A DNA stretch of 64,000 nt from positions 275,326 through 339,325 of the forward strand of contig CAADRB010000077.1 of NCBI GenBank assembly GCA_900708905.1, given 5' to 3'. Origin of the DNA: Hymenolepis diminuta (Eukaryota > Platyhelminthes > Cestoda > Cyclophyllidea > Hymenolepididae). The notes under the pieces were generated by a model, which worked only from the letters and a program-made list of their open reading frames with translations, was not told the origin of the DNA and did not search any database. Shown here piece after piece: positions 32,490 through 44,399 of the stretch. The first letter of the stretch is position 1. Each line of letters opens with the position of its first letter. The translations under genes were made by a program, and so were the position numbers.

Positions 32490-33000
32490 TGACTTCTCTG
32501 CTCTCCATTACTAAAATAGGAAATAGCACAGATAAAAGACCATTAGGTTGCCCAATCGCTTCTGCTCCCAGTGAACTGCATAGAAAAAACGTGATCTCAA
32601 GTGACAGAGCCATATCATTTTACCTTGCCAAAAACCCAACCACCTACTTATTGACTATATCCAGCTTTCCACCTCCACTTCGATCCGTGTTTCATGCACT
32701 CCTTCACCTTAATCGAATTCCCTTCGTTTTACATCGCCTCCACTTTGAGTTGCACTTTGCCATTTGGATTCGATTTCAATTGACTGGTCACAAAGCTGCC
32801 CCTCTGTCTTGAGACTTAATCACTACATACATTTGACTCCATTAGCGCTCCCTTCCTCTATTTCGAGACTGACATTCTTCAAGCCTGATAGAGCAATTTT
32901 ATTCTCAACAACCTTCAAAGTGATGCTCAATCATTCATGTTATAATAAGGCACCCTCATGATCCGTATGAAGGAATGAGATACCACCCATTTTGCAGGTT
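32490..33000 (+). repeat. R12 repeat
   Basis: 32500-32720 is the inverse of 42870-42670 (gtgtttcatgcactcc versus ggagtgcatgaaacac). 32880-33000 resembles 18180-18250 in reverse. 33000-33340 has no recognised feature. Confidence 0.4.
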
Positions 33001-33339
33001 TTACGGTTTCAAATGGTAAATGGTAGGAATTAATGAACCAAAACCAGGTACCATCAAAATAGGAGCAAACGAGAGTCTCAAAAGGAGTGCACGAAGAGTT
33101 TTGTGGGACAGAGTAGACTAAGAGAGGGAAGGGGAGGAGAATAGATGTGAGTGAAGGGTATGGAGCAGATAAAATGACGAGCGTGAGTGTTCAAGAGTGC
33201 GTCAGTTGGAGGACAGTTTCGTTTGAGTCACTTAGGAAAGCGAGACAAGGGAAAAGTGTGCACTATTATGGTGAGCTGAGATAACATACAATTACCAGAT
33301 TCACTGAGTCAAGTTGCGCCGAAGAAGGCAAAACTAGCA

Positions 33340-34250
33340 GACGTTAATGTCGTAATAAAGAAATGTGCAATATTACTGAAATATTTTCAGCAGTGACAGT
33401 AGAACTCAAAGTTGGCAGAACTTCAACAAGTAAGAAAAGGTCAACAGCAGCGATTCGTAAAATTGAGTAGTAATTCAAATTCTCAAAAGGGATAACGCTT
33501 CAACTTTGACCTTTTGTGAATGAAATAAGTTTACGCAACGACAGAAGGACGATGAGATTCATTACTGATGCGCATTTCGTTTTCATCCACGAACGTCGAC
33601 ATGGATTCGGTCTTCAAATTGGAGCGGAAATTTAATCACAATTTAATTCACTCCAACTTTTCCACCTCATCACTTCGTCATCTTCCCAAATCACTCACCG
33701 ACTGCGGATTATGTTTCGTGTCCTCTCTAATAACCGAATTGATGAATATCGCATCGAACGAACCCCTCCGTACTAACCTCACTAAATAATCCTCGCTAGA
33801 CCTAACCGACCTGATGACTAATTATCTGGGAGTCATCGTTAAATGGTAAGAAATGCTTTTCGAATTCTTAAACGCAGGTTGAACCTACCCGAAGACAGTC
33901 CACCTAAACATCCCATTGTAAACTTAACGAGGTGGTGCTTCAATTGCAAAATATTCCCACGGATATGAACAAACGTATTGAATTAGAGTGCATGGATACC
34001 ACGACTATTCTCACTTCCATCAATTCATTCAAATACCCACTTTTTCTTGTATTAAAAAGCTCGAGTCCATTAGAATTTTTTCCGGGAATTGACTTTCATT
34101 TAAGCCTCCCAAAGAATTTGCCTCGGAATGTAATCTTTTCTATCCAAAAGCAACGAATGGCCAACTGCTCCTCCGTACCAAAGCACTATCCAAAATCAAT
34201 GCTTCTTTGGAAAGAGGAAAGAGGAATGTACTCACAATATTTTTAATTTC
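33340..34250 (+). pseudogene. F2 unit with upstream region, joined to F7
   Basis: Parallel to 24236-25010. The frame from 33932 (VLQLQNIPTDMNKRIELE, LTSINSFKYPLF) is open to 34246. Its last part lies in F7 (LWKEERGMYSQYF), so it reads through a repeat junction. Upstream, the SNSSTQVEP stretch has a stop here (33868). Not recognised. Confidence 0.4.
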
Positions 34251-34329
34251 AACAAAACTGCTCCCTTCATGTGCCCCTATATGGCATTCACTTTCTATTG
34301 GCGAGACCATGTGGAGGTAAAATAAGATG

Positions 34330-35420
34330 AAATTTTTAATATTTACTAATAGTGATATTAAGTAAACACTTGATGATTCTTGAAGGTGAGAGTGATCTGG
34401 AGGATGGTTCATAAAATTTGTATTGACATTTTTTGAAGTCTTTCCGTGAATCATTTCAATCAAAATGGTGTCTTCCTTCAGGTTCTCAATTTTTTGATCC
34501 TAATTTAAGAGAGGAAATAGTTTGATTGTTTGTAATGTTTAAAAGTCGTGTATTTTTTCATTTTAGTTGACTTGAGAACGTATGGCAGTCATCCTCTGGT
34601 CTCCTGGACATAGTCTCTTCTTTGAAATAGCTTGGTTTCTTAAGTGACATGGCAATTGTGAACTGCTTGTATTCGATTGTACTCAGTTTTACAGCAAAAT
34701 TTGGACATTATTCTACTTAAGAGCACTTCTTTTATGTTTATCCATTCGATAAGGCGTTCGTTTCAACATTCTGGTGAATGTGGTCATAAGGAATAATGTC
34801 ACGATGCATGGAACAATTCCTTCACTGACACGAGGCGATTTGATCAAAATCTCAACAAAATTTCAAAGGAATGATGCGCACATCTAATAGTAGACTTAGA
34901 TAATTCTGGATGAGATGATTCTCGACCCGCCAAGGGATTCGGTGAGTCCACCGATGAAAACCAGTTTGTCCAACATTAGAGGAAAAACTCTTTCCCATTT
35001 CCAGTTTTTAATGAAAAATTAAACCCCCTCCAAGGACACACTTTGGAATACAATAGCACTCCAAAATTTTCCATAGAACAGTTCGAGCTCAGTTTCTACT
35101 CGAAACATTCCTCATTGAAAATACTCACAATTTTGACGCCATTTTCATTTTTAAGTGCTGCAAGTTGCTTCCGACCTCTTAAAACAAAAAGCGAAAGACG
35201 CAGAATTTGAAATTTAGTGTGAAATGAAAACAAATTGAAACGGAAATTAACATATTAGCAAGTGTTTCTTCTTGGTGCAATGGAAGATCAATGCCTTGAC
35301 AATGAATCAAACAGTTGTCCCTTCACGGATCTCGACCATGTGAATCAATATGGCGTCTTTTCCGATTTAATTCCCATCTCGATGAAAATTACTTTCTCTA
35401 ATTCATCACCTCAATTTCGT
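34330..35420 (-). pseudogene. F4 cassette 1 with S2-like E5, E6 and E7 scraps
   Basis: Minus strand, from upstream: E5-like piece (about 35345-35270), E6-like (35190-35040, FNEECFE and VETELELFYG in two frames), and E7 start (34985-34920, DKLVFIGGLTES). Acceptor TAG before E7 has become TTG. 34600-34380 is the F4 frame with IEMIHGKTS, then NFMNHPPDHSHL, also found at 36500-36390. Order and stops show a decayed Kelch relative mixed with an unknown segment. Confidence 0.45.
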
Positions 35421-36390
35421 TGAAAGGGACACTGTTTGAAGGGAATTTATGGAGCGCCACTTCACTTTACTGGCTTCTATTTGAATAGCATTCAAATTCG
35501 ACCACCTCCAGGCTCGTATTATTGTGAAGATGGCAATTCCTTGGCAACCGTGCAATTGCCCGCGGTTGCACCTAAACTCAAGGCACGTCCTCACGACTTT
35601 CCGTGAGCTCTTGGAAGATGGCAAATAGAACGTGGCTAGTGACTGACTAGAAATCAACTTTGAAAACGAAATACTGGACATTTTTATTAAATTTTCCAAA
35701 TCCGGTTTCCGAATATTTCCATCACAATCTGAACAAATTCACGCCCCTCAAGTTTTGTCTCGCAATTATTCGTGATCAATGCTTAAGTTCTTCCCAATTT
35801 TGATTGTCCTTCTTGATATCAAATACGCGAACTTCGTCTGATTGTCTTGTTCATTATTAAAAATGCGATTTATATTGAACGTGGAATCAACAAGATTCAC
35901 TCGTCATTGGATCTCTCCTCCATTTGTCCGATAACATTTGCTTGATAATTGAAAACGTGTTTGGAGAACTTCGTGGTCAATATTTGCCAGTCGAAAGCAA
36001 TTGCTTTCGTGTTTTCTAAGTCCTCTTACTTGAGAATTCAATTCTGATTTTCGAATTTGCTGCATTGCGTCTTCGATTGTTCATTTAAGACGTATTTCAT
36101 TCGAATGCTCATGTTGGTTTTGTCTACAACCTAGCATCTCCCTTTCATGTGTTCTTTTCAACACAGGGAACCCAATATGAAATATTGTCTGCTAGTTTCA
36201 GGCTTCTTACTGAAGCATCATGAAAGTTTGTGGAGATTGGCTTCAAATGTTGATTCCTAATACTTCGCTTTGTTTTGTTTGAGAGTGTTTGAAATCGTTC
36301 TTCTCCATCCTTCCTTATGTTTGATGAATTTTTATTGAATAAATAAATGCAAGTTTCTTTGTGACCCATTTCACCTGAATCCCATTCAGT
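35420..36390. other. Single-copy stretch, no feature seen
   Basis: A minus frame of 97 codons (35699-35406) is open but has no motif, no second copy and no splice context. Nothing else convincing. Confidence 0.3.
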
Positions 36391-37440
36391 ACAAGACCTG
36401 CAAGGTGAGAGTGGTCTGGAGGATGCTCCACAAAGTTTGCGTTGACATTCGTTGAAGTCTGTCCGTGAATCACTTCTATCAAAATGGTGTCTTTCTTCAA
36501 GTTCTCGATTCTTTGACACTAATTTAGTAGAGGAAATAGTTTAATTGTTCGTAATGTTTAAAAGCCGTGTTCTTTAAATTTTTTGTCAACTTGAGAACGT
36601 ATGTCGGTCATCCTCTGGTCTCCTGGACATAGTCTCTTCTCTGAAATAGTTTGTCGAATCTCCGAACTTTAGATCTACTGGCAATTGTGAACCAAAAAGT
36701 GAAAGACGCAGAATTTGAAATTTAATGTGAAATGAAAACAAATTAAAACGGAAATTAACATATCAGCAAGTGTGTCTTCTTGGTGCAATGGAAGCTCAAG
36801 GCCTTGACAATAAAGCAAACAGTTGTTCCTTCACGGATTTCGACCATGTGTATCAATATGGCGTCTTTCCTCAGATTCTCGATTTTCCGGCACTAATTTG
36901 TGATGTCAAACTGTGTGATTACTTTCACTGGTATGAAAGTTATTGCTTGCAAATTTATTGTTTGTTTGAGAAGGTATGTCAGTTATCCTCTGGGCTCCTG
37001 GCCATAATCTCCCCTACGAAATAGTTTGGCAGAAATTCAACATTAACTTCGAACTTCTTGTTTCTTAAGCAGAATGGAAATGGTGAATCTCTTGTATTCA
37101 GTTGTACCTAGTTTCTGCAGCAAGATCCGCCTGAGCATGCATGAAGTTGAGAAAAAGCATGCCTACTGTATAAGGCAATCGTCGGAAAAGGGCTCAAATG
37201 AAGTCAATACTCTCAGGTGATTTTCAAATTCCTTCCCAAGGTCAGATTATTGAGTAGCTTGATGAGGAACGCCATTCAGTGATTCATCTTTTCGATTTCG
37301 GTACATTCATAGCTTCCTGTTTCACGGTCGCAAAAATTTGTGAATTCTACCAATTCCTTTGAGTGCAACGACATCTTTCATGGACCAATCTGAAATTCAC
37401 GAATTCTAGATATATTGAAATGTATCTTGCTGGGAGTTTT
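36390..37440 (-). pseudogene. F4 cassettes 2 and 3
   Basis: Minus frame at 36500-36390: KKDTILIEVIHGQTS, NFVEHPPDHSHL, conserved with cassette 1. A second unit, 36920-36770, keeps KDAILIHMVEIREGTT and then a piece like E5 (EQLFALLSRP). The flanking 36540-36680 and 34500-34640 are duplicates of each other, so cassettes lie in tandem about 2 kb apart. 37060-37200 matches 34620-34760. The protein is not recognised; the E5-like end suggests a distant Kelch-gene relative. Confidence 0.4.
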
Positions 37441-37600
37441 CGAGACATTTCATGCATTTGTATTTACTCCTATCAATTTTATCAGTATTTTTGTCCCTTG
37501 ATTTGCTGAAGCCACATCACATCGTCTACAATGAACTTGAAATATTTTATATCAGACTGTTTTGTTGTTACTTTGTCATCTGTTGCACCTTCTTATCTTC
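37390..37600 (-). pseudogene. F3 first-exon scrap
   Basis: Matches the minus copy at 47100-47280 and, inverted, 43190-43310 (cttgctgggagttttcgaga against ctcagcaagatgcattt). No frame remains. The plus-strand hydrophobic frame here is antisense to it. Confidence 0.4.
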
Positions 37601-37839
37601 ACTTCCTTATTCACCTCTCAGCCGTCGAGGCTCCTTGACCCAATGTCCCTTTCTCAGAGGTAGAAGAGTTGCTGCTGTCGAAGAAGAAGAATAAATTAAT
37701 GTTTTCGCTCACTTTTTCTTGACAAGTAAATGCAGCATTTCTGTGCCAATGGCCAATAACTAACAACTCCTCCCATTATCAGTTTGAGATAAGGCAAAGC
37801 AACGTAGAAAGGATACTTTGATGAAATTACCACCTGCAC

Positions 37840-39390
37840 ACATTTATTCAAGCTTAAATCTCTTATTTCATAAATACTTCATGTTCGTGGAAGACATTAA
37901 CAGGAAATCAGCACCCAAGAAATGGCCTTTGTTCATGAAGAAGAGAAGATTGTGTCTATATCGGTGATCCATCATTTTAATTGAACCATCATCAACTTTG
38001 CGAATGAAGCTAATTTCTTTTTTCTCCATTTAGCAAGCTGTCGCTGAGACAGGAGAAAGAGAGAAAAGATCCAAAACCACCAGATTGAAAGGAGAGAGCA
38101 AGGACCTGCTCCAACACACTTACTCTCAGACCAGCATCCAGATCAATCAAATAAAAAGCAGATGCATCAAAATCCGTAAAAAATATAATGAAGCAGAAGT
38201 GAGGAGATATTAACTTATTTATTATAATACTGAATGAATACACAAACATTCGGTTGACCTTGAAAATATTAATTAAATTTTGAATGATTAATTAATGGGT
38301 TGAGAAGGAAAATGAAAAAAAATGAATTATTAACTAATCATGAAAAATAATTCTTTTCCATTTCTCTCCATAGAATAGATTTTAAGACGTTTTGTAGATT
38401 GAATGAGGTCAAGAATGTTCCCTGACCGTCTACTGCCACGTCCAGCATTTCCATCTCCTTTACTCTTTCTCCCCGACCAACGATGTAGACTCTCCCTTGG
38501 AAATAAACTGCAAGAGGATCAACACCGTGTTCTATATTCATTGGAGTTTAGGTAACCCATTGCCACTTCTCGCCTCCTCCATCTCCTACTTCACCAGACC
38601 GCCGTGTCAGCAACTCTGTGGAACGGAGAAGTGATATAGTGTTTCCCATTCCACCGATGAACAAGATGCCATAATCTGGAATTTTGACGGCAGCACACCA
38701 CGTTCTTTCTTCAATCATGGGTGGCAGATGCGATCATCTAGAAGGAGGCAGCAACTCTTACACACTCTTAAGACTACCCAGTGACATAATGACCAACGGA
38801 AAATTAAAATTAAAATATAACCCGCCTTCCTGAAGCAGCCTCTGAAACTTCATTAGAAAAACAGTAAGGAGATTTCAAAATTACATAATTGCTAAAGACA
38901 AAAATTTCATTTTCTGTTTCAACGCCAACGGGGGAGTTCCTGTCTTTTGTCATATCCGGAAGAAATGACACTTGACCTATAGACAGATCCATCAGTTCAA
39001 CTCTTCTTGTGAAAGGATTATTTTTAATTTCCAATCTACCGATAAAAACCAGTTTGTCTGATATCGGAGAAGGAAAGTACTTGCCATTTGTCTTAGTTAA
39101 AAACGCAAGGAGTAGGGGAACTTTCCTTGAAATGTAAAAACACCCGTGTCTACTCTTTCACTTGAGTGGAGTTCAATCTGCACTTCGGAACATTCGGGAT
39201 TGAGAATGCACATCCGTGTGGCGTTTGCTCCAGGAACAAATTTTGCAATACTTTCCTGACCTCTTAACACGGATTTCCTTTTCGATTCAAAGGAAGAAGA
39301 AGGCATCTAGAAGGAAGTGATCGGTTGTTCCTTCACAGTCTTCCGTGTCTCTGCGAGCCAACTCCTACAAATCGACAAAATATCTATTGC
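37840..39390 (-). pseudogene. Kelch copy F: E5-E10, multiple stops
   Basis: E5 and E6 (about 39375-39122) have fused: most of intron 5 is gone and SSFESKRKS...GQES runs on into RMCILNPECSEVQIELH. E7 39050-38826 (RRVELMDLSIGQVSFLPDM). E8 about 38765-38343 contains three stops (after VR at TAA, TGA in place of Trp, TAA after WVT). E9 about 38165-38120, E10 38030-37890 with an unusually long reading to AAGTATTTATGA, AATAAA near 37845. GC donor at 38825-38824. Confidence 0.75.
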
Positions 39391-39399
39391 AAACTTCTC

Positions 39400-39830
39400 C
39401 AAACGGGTGACCGCATAGCATTTACCATGTCCAGAATGGTGACATTCGACTCGTTGAGGGATTCATCGAATTAACTCTAGTTGACCAGCGATTATCTCCA
39501 CCCTCCTCCCTACCACCGATGAAAATAATTTTGTCTGATAACAGAGGACAAAATCAGTCACCAGTTCTATTATTTAATCGAAAAACAAAGAGCCAAGAGT
39601 GATTCAATTTGAAACGAAACAACATGTCAACGTATTCTGTCTGGCAGTTTGAGTTCAGTCTCCAAATCGGAGCATTCCGCGTTGAAAATATTCACAACTG
39701 CGTCGCTACTTTCAAGTTTACTTGTAGCCTGTCGTTGCTGCCGAAGTGACACCATGTTTCCGTTTGAAATTATTCGAAAACTGAAAGGTTCGTCTCCTCT
39801 CTACGCATTCCTCCACGCAAAACGTGGCTT
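39400..39830 (-). pseudogene. S2-d: fragment with E4 scrap, E6 and E7 start
   Basis: E4 scrap (39820-39780) with the same TAG after the W-N-A codons as S2-a and S2-b. E6 (39700-39620, AECSDLETELKLPDR). E7 (39540-39410) stops at a breakpoint where it joins the E5 of copy F. Promoter part lies at 40075-39890. Orientation is opposite to S2-a and S2-b. Confidence 0.6.
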
Positions 39831-39889
39831 CATTTCGTTGCATCCCACTATTATGCTTACAGTGACATGCAAACTCTCAAGTTTAGAAC

Positions 39890-40080
39890 TTCAATTCGGT
39901 TTAAAAGACGTGTAAGATGTGCAGTACAACTGTGTTTTGAAGGTGAGGCATAACAGCACCAATCAACAGATCAGAAACCGTCAATCGATAGTGGAAATTG
40001 TGACTTTAAGTAGCACAAATTTAACTTTAAAATCACCTAAAAATAATCACCTCAGTCTGCTCTATTTTACTGTCTGAATT
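39890..40080 (-). promoter_or_regulatory. S2-d promoter region
   Basis: Reverse of 11460-11640: attgacggtttctgatctgt, ggtgctgttatgcctcacct, then tttaaaaga. The plus sequence at 40080 passes directly to the intron before E2 of copy G, so two promoter-proximal segments are joined back to back. Confidence 0.45.
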
Positions 40081-40099
40081 TGAGAAAATTTAATTTCTC

Positions 40100-40690
40100 G
40101 TCAATAGGCTGCGGAAGGTGAGGAGGTGAGTGCCCACCTCATCGTGCTGTCAGCCTTCTTCCCTGTATTCAGGAAACATTTGAGTGGCAATGACGTTGTC
40201 CACGTCCGATTGGTGAGGTTTCGCCATGAGTGAGCTGATTACAATTTGCTGAACTGTATGCCCTTGAAGCCGCCCTCAGATTGTACCTTCTAATACACAA
40301 CCTCCAAAACAAAGCGCTCGTTAAGGGGTGCACGAAGTTTTGTGTATCAGATGAGTGGTGAAGTGAAAACAAAGTTTTTGCCTTTGGCACTCAGATATTT
40401 TCGGACTCTCCCGACTTTTTTTCGAATGAAATTTACAAGGTTACTTCAGGAAGGTGAGTTATATTTTAATTTTTATTTTCCGTTGGTCATTATGTCACTG
40501 GGTGATCTTAAGAGAATGAAAGTGTTGCTGCCTCCTTCTAGATGGTTGCTTCTACCGCCCACGATTGAAGATAGATCGCGATGTGCTGCCGTCAAAATTC
40601 CAGATTCTAGCGTTTTGGTCATTGGTGGAACTGGAAGAAACCTATTACCTCTCCGATGACGCGGCTGTCTGGTGAAGTAGGAGGTGGAGG
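40100..40690 (+). pseudogene. Kelch copy G: BTB exons fused to late Kelch exons
   Basis: E2 (40112-40221; EEVSAHLIVLSAFFPVFRKH), a short E3 (about 40270-40345) and then, after a breakpoint in the E3 donor region (gtggtgaagtgaaaacaaag), the end of E7 (VFAFGTQIFSDSPDFFSNE) and E8 up to TGRNLLPLR and TGA at 40657-40659. The gap removes E4-E6. This is the only copy with a GT donor (40454) at the E7-E8 intron among the S1 copies. E8 is cut at about 40715 by R9-like sequence. Confidence 0.7.
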
Positions 40691-40729
40691 AGGCTAGAAA
40701 TGGCAATGACGTTAATTAATGCAATAACA

Positions 40730-41330
40730 TTTGGGAAGGAGCTTTCTAACGCTCACCTTGGACAATGAGTTGGGTTTTGGAGCTTACTTGTGCGAGACCC
40801 GAATATGACCACACTCCCATTATCCAAAGTTAGTCAGTGTGGCAGATCATTGCGCCACTGAGTGTGCGCAGATGGAAATCAAACACCGTGACCTCTAACT
40901 TGGCAGACGTGAGTGGTGATCAATCCACCACAAATGCACACAACTTATGTGCTGCTATAATCTTCTTACTAAGAATTTTGGAAATATTTAATGCCACTCA
41001 CATATGACTAGGTTGCGAAATGATTAATCAAGGTGAATTGATCTCACTTTCATGTCACATCTGCTTCGCAATCCTCTGGGAATTTTTATGTGACTTCGTA
41101 TCCCATGATGCGTTTCGTGTTAACAATCCTTTCATATTCTAAAGAGAAATTGTCCTTAGGTACTATCTAATTCCTAGCAAGTGAAAATAACAGCACAGAA
41201 CAGTCGAATGTGTCCAAATGATCATAAAGATGACTTAGCAACTGGTCGAATATGCGAATGATGTGAAAGTGGAAGAATGCAGCATCACAAGACCTCATGT
41301 CGTCCACATGTAAGAGGCGTTATTAACTGC
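40730..41330 (+). repeat. R9 repeat and intron-4-like sequence
   Basis: Same order as 13500-13080 in reverse: R9 (40735-40930, 41060-41150), then 41160-41310 with gtcgaatatgcgaatgatgt. An inserted 130 bp at 40930-41050 has no match. Non-coding. Confidence 0.45.
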
Positions 41331-41339
41331 TCTCGGAAA

Positions 41340-41690
41340 GGTGAATAATGTGAAGGGCACACATTTCAATTGTTTTCAATAAGAGAAACTTACCATAAGA
41401 TGAGTAGCAGAGGTCCTAAATTTTGTTTCCTCTTATTTGTCCAGACAGCCATATTCACGCTTCACAATTTAACTGCCGAAGATAAAACTGAAGCTGCAGG
41501 TATCAGTTTTCCATCACCAAATAAAATATGGAAATCGGCTCGGAAAGGAAAAGTTTTCGTCTATCGGTTAACACAAAATTCCATGAAACATTTAATTGCC
41601 GCTCCCAAATTAGTTCGCAAATTTTATGCTAGTGATATCAGCTGTCTACTTATTTTATTAAAGTAGATTTGAATATGGCATTTTGATTTG
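41340..41690 (+). pseudogene. F5 frame with antisense F6 exon
   Basis: Plus strand 41370-41666 is open and contains EDKTEAAGISFPSPNKIWKS and RKFYASDIS. At 30560-30860 the same frame is broken. The first third is antisense to F6 exon 1 (41470-41340). Either F5 is a fortuitous frame or it is the better copy of a real exon; no motif is recognised. 41700-42250 continues the match to 30900-31000 and R5 but holds no gene. Confidence 0.3.
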
Positions 41691-42366
41691 GTTCAGCTCG
41701 AGATTAGGTGATTGGGAAGAAATAGGAGCGACTCTCATGACGAAAACTAGGGGTATGTCGTGAGTTTCAGGTGTCCGTTTTCATCAACAATTCTTGAACG
41801 GGCCGGCGACGAATCTTAAAGTTCATGAAAATCCTGAAAATATTAAACTACAGTACTTTCCTACTCTACGTACAAAAAACGAAGAAAATATTTTTCATTC
41901 AATGTAAATCAGAAAAGATTTAGTTCAGAGAAGTTGTTACGCTGCCTTTAATGTGAATTTACTTTTTATTACCTCAGTCCGCAAAATTTTACCAGACTTG
42001 TTTAGATAAACCTTCACGGAAAGGTCGTTGATGAGTCACGAAGTGCAGACATGCACGTTGATAGTGGAGAAATAGGAAGTTCCAATGGAAAAACCCGATG
42101 TAGAATGTAGGGGGTGGGAGAAGAACTTCGAAGGCCCTTGGATCATTTAGTCGATAAGTTGGGAGTGAGAGGTGTGGAGTGGAGAAGAAATGAATAACTT
42201 GAACATATTAATGTTCCTCATCTGTCTAATTTTACCCATTCCTTGTGAGTCTTGTTCACCTCTTCGTCGAGTGTTCAATATTTACTTAATTTCACTTTAT
42301 TAAATATTACCTGTTTCCTCAATAGAAACATAATTTTTCCCTTTTCCCAAATTCGAAATTCGAATG

Positions 42367-42588
42367 AAGAACCGCTTTATTCAACAATCACAAATCTGAT
42401 GCTCTTCTGGATCAGGAATCAATGTATACTGCTTTGGAGGAATCAAATTTTTCAGAGTCAATTTCTGATCAATCACTGGCAAGTGAAATTGACTTCATTC
42501 ATGACGCTTTCCGCGTCGAGGCGGAACATAAAAATGACAAATTAATGAAACACACTTTGGGGAAGCATAATGACGAATGGAAGGCGTA
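42367..42588 (+). CDS. F10 candidate exon, acidic and helical
   Basis: Open for about 74 codons with strongly protein-like composition: ALLDQESMYTALEESNFSES, SDQSLASEIDFIHDAFRVEA, LMKHTLGKHNDEWK. It is followed by a donor (gtaggt, or gc two bases earlier) and an acceptor ttatttccag at about 42653. A diverged, broken copy at 17480-17720 keeps the intron. Acidic with a few basic residues and likely alpha-helical. No family assigned. The open frame reaches an upstream TGA, so its 5' splice partner is unknown. Confidence 0.4.
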
Positions 42589-42669
42589 GGTCTGAACAGA
42601 CTTTAATTTGAGCCAGCAATTGACTTGAATTACAGTCCTTCTTATTTCCAGCACTTACTCCTACGACGA

Positions 42670-42900
42670 GGAAAATTCAGTTAACGTGGAGTGCATGAAA
42701 CACGGATCGAAGTGGAGGTGGGAATCTGGATGAAGTCAATAAGTAGTTGGTTGGGTTTGTGGCATGGGAAAATGATATGTCTCTGTCACTTGAGATCACG
42801 TTTTTCAATGCAGTTCACAGGGAAGAGAAGCGAATGGGCAGCCTAATGCTATTTCATCTGTGTAGTTCCGTATTTTAGTAGTAGAAAGTAGAGAAGCATT
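42670..42900 (-). repeat. R12 repeat, inverted copy
   Basis: Reverse of 32500-32720. 42900-43060 has no recognised feature. Confidence 0.4.
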
Positions 42901-43109
42901 GAAGTCCTTGTGTTACCTTTAGTAGCTTTTACTCGCGGAAAATTATTTTTAATTGTGAAAAGCAACTTTTAAGTGTCCAATGAAATCGCTAGGTGATTTT
43001 ACTATTCTTAAATCATTGCATTCACATTCTAGAAAATTAGTTTTCCGCACTGACTGGCAAAGCTTTGTAGTCAAAACAACGCATTTGCTGAAGGGTGTAA
43101 CCCGTGGCT

Positions 43110-44320
43110 CACACTTCTCCGTTGTAAGCAGTCAATCACGTTGAAGGGAATTCATTTTGAAAGTAGATTGTGTCTTCACAATCTCATGTGAAATATTTCA
43201 AGTCCATTCGAGACAATGTGCATCCGAGTGAATCAAATGTCTTCATTGAAAATGCATGTCATGTCTCAAAAACTCTCAGCAAGATGCATTTCAACATTGG
43301 AAATGTATAGAATATACAGATGTCCTTCATCTGAGCTCCGGAATTATCGGGTCAACTGCTGTATCAAAGGGAAGCAATTCACATATTCCTGCTCTCCCCA
43401 AAGAAGATCTATGTGGTAGGTTTTACGTGATTTCGGTGCTATTCCCTTTTCTAACAAGTCTTGTGACATCCACCTACAGGACATGGAATTTTACAAGGTG
43501 CTAAATCATTTTCTGATTTGTAGTGATCGACCCGCCAGTGACCTCTCATCTCACTTCCATTAGCAAAGAGTCCATTGAATCGAGAGTTTGCAAACATACT
43601 TCCTCTTTCACGAGCATCTTTCGGTTGTAATTCTTTCAATCATACAATGCCCAAATTTCGCCTTCCTTCTCTCCATTCCAACTCTTTGGATGTGCAAATT
43701 TAGAGGCACCTACTATTGGTAAGTGGTACTCCAATAACACTTTTGTCAAAATCTCATCTTTTCCGTGAAGACTTGCATACAGATTTGATTTTGTGCATGA
43801 ATTTTGCGTCAAGGTTTATCAGGGAGACTTTTTCTGCTTGAATTTTAGCTCTCATTTATCACCTACAGCTCAGTCTTAGCATCATTCTTCGAGCAATGTT
43901 CTCAACCGTTCGTGGTCGGATGTATCCCACCTCGAGATAGAAGATTGTGGGGAAATGATAGAAATGAACAGATTCTTCCATTTTATCCCTCGGCTCGAGT
44001 TCTAATCGAAAACAGCTTCTATCTTAGAATGGATGTCAGTTTCACTAATCGTCCTTTTTATCCAGTTTCACAGCTCCCTCTTCAAGATCTTTGTAATTCT
44101 GTGGAGGACAAAGGCATATAAACTCGTTCACTCCATTAGTCACGTGGCCATTTATTTGAAGAGATGACGGCCCCAAATCTCCACCAATATACATTCATCA
44201 AAACTTCTCTAAGGGGACATTTGAGCCTCTTTTTGACCAGTTTATCAAATGTTCAATTTATATTTCAAACTCTGAACCAAGCCAGAAGGTCTCCATTCCA
44301 GTATCATTGCAAAGTTAACT
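43110..44320 (+). CDS. F3 locus: candidate multi-exon gene, unrecognised
   Basis: Coding-like blocks in order: 43189-43316 (KYFKSIRDNV, SNVFIENACHVSKTLSKMHF); 43317-43417 (YTDVLHLSSGIIGSTAVSKG, then PALPKEDLCG) with donor gtaggt; a 65-bp intron; 43481-43558 (DMEFYKVLNHFLICSDRPAS); an acceptor tgaattttag at 43848; 43849-44118 (SFFEQCSQPFVVGCIPPRDR, YPSARVLIENSFYLRM, LCNSVEDKGI then TAA at 44119); and possibly 44205-44303 (GTFEPLFDQFIKCSIY). The first blocks are in different frames, so there is a frameshift or a missed junction. Copies of the first blocks alone recur at 37.4, 47.2, 54.7 and 63.9 kb, and only here do later exons follow. No domain recognised. Confidence 0.35.
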
Positions 44321-44399
44321 GTTGTATTTTGATTTCTGTCACGTATACCATGAAGGTTTTTCTGCAGCTTAGTCAGTTCTAAAAATTTGGGATTGTTAC

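Noticed and set aside
37452..37694. Hydrophobic 80-codon frame as a membrane protein
   Set aside because: Its first half is antisense to an F3 scrap, and no copy keeps the frame.
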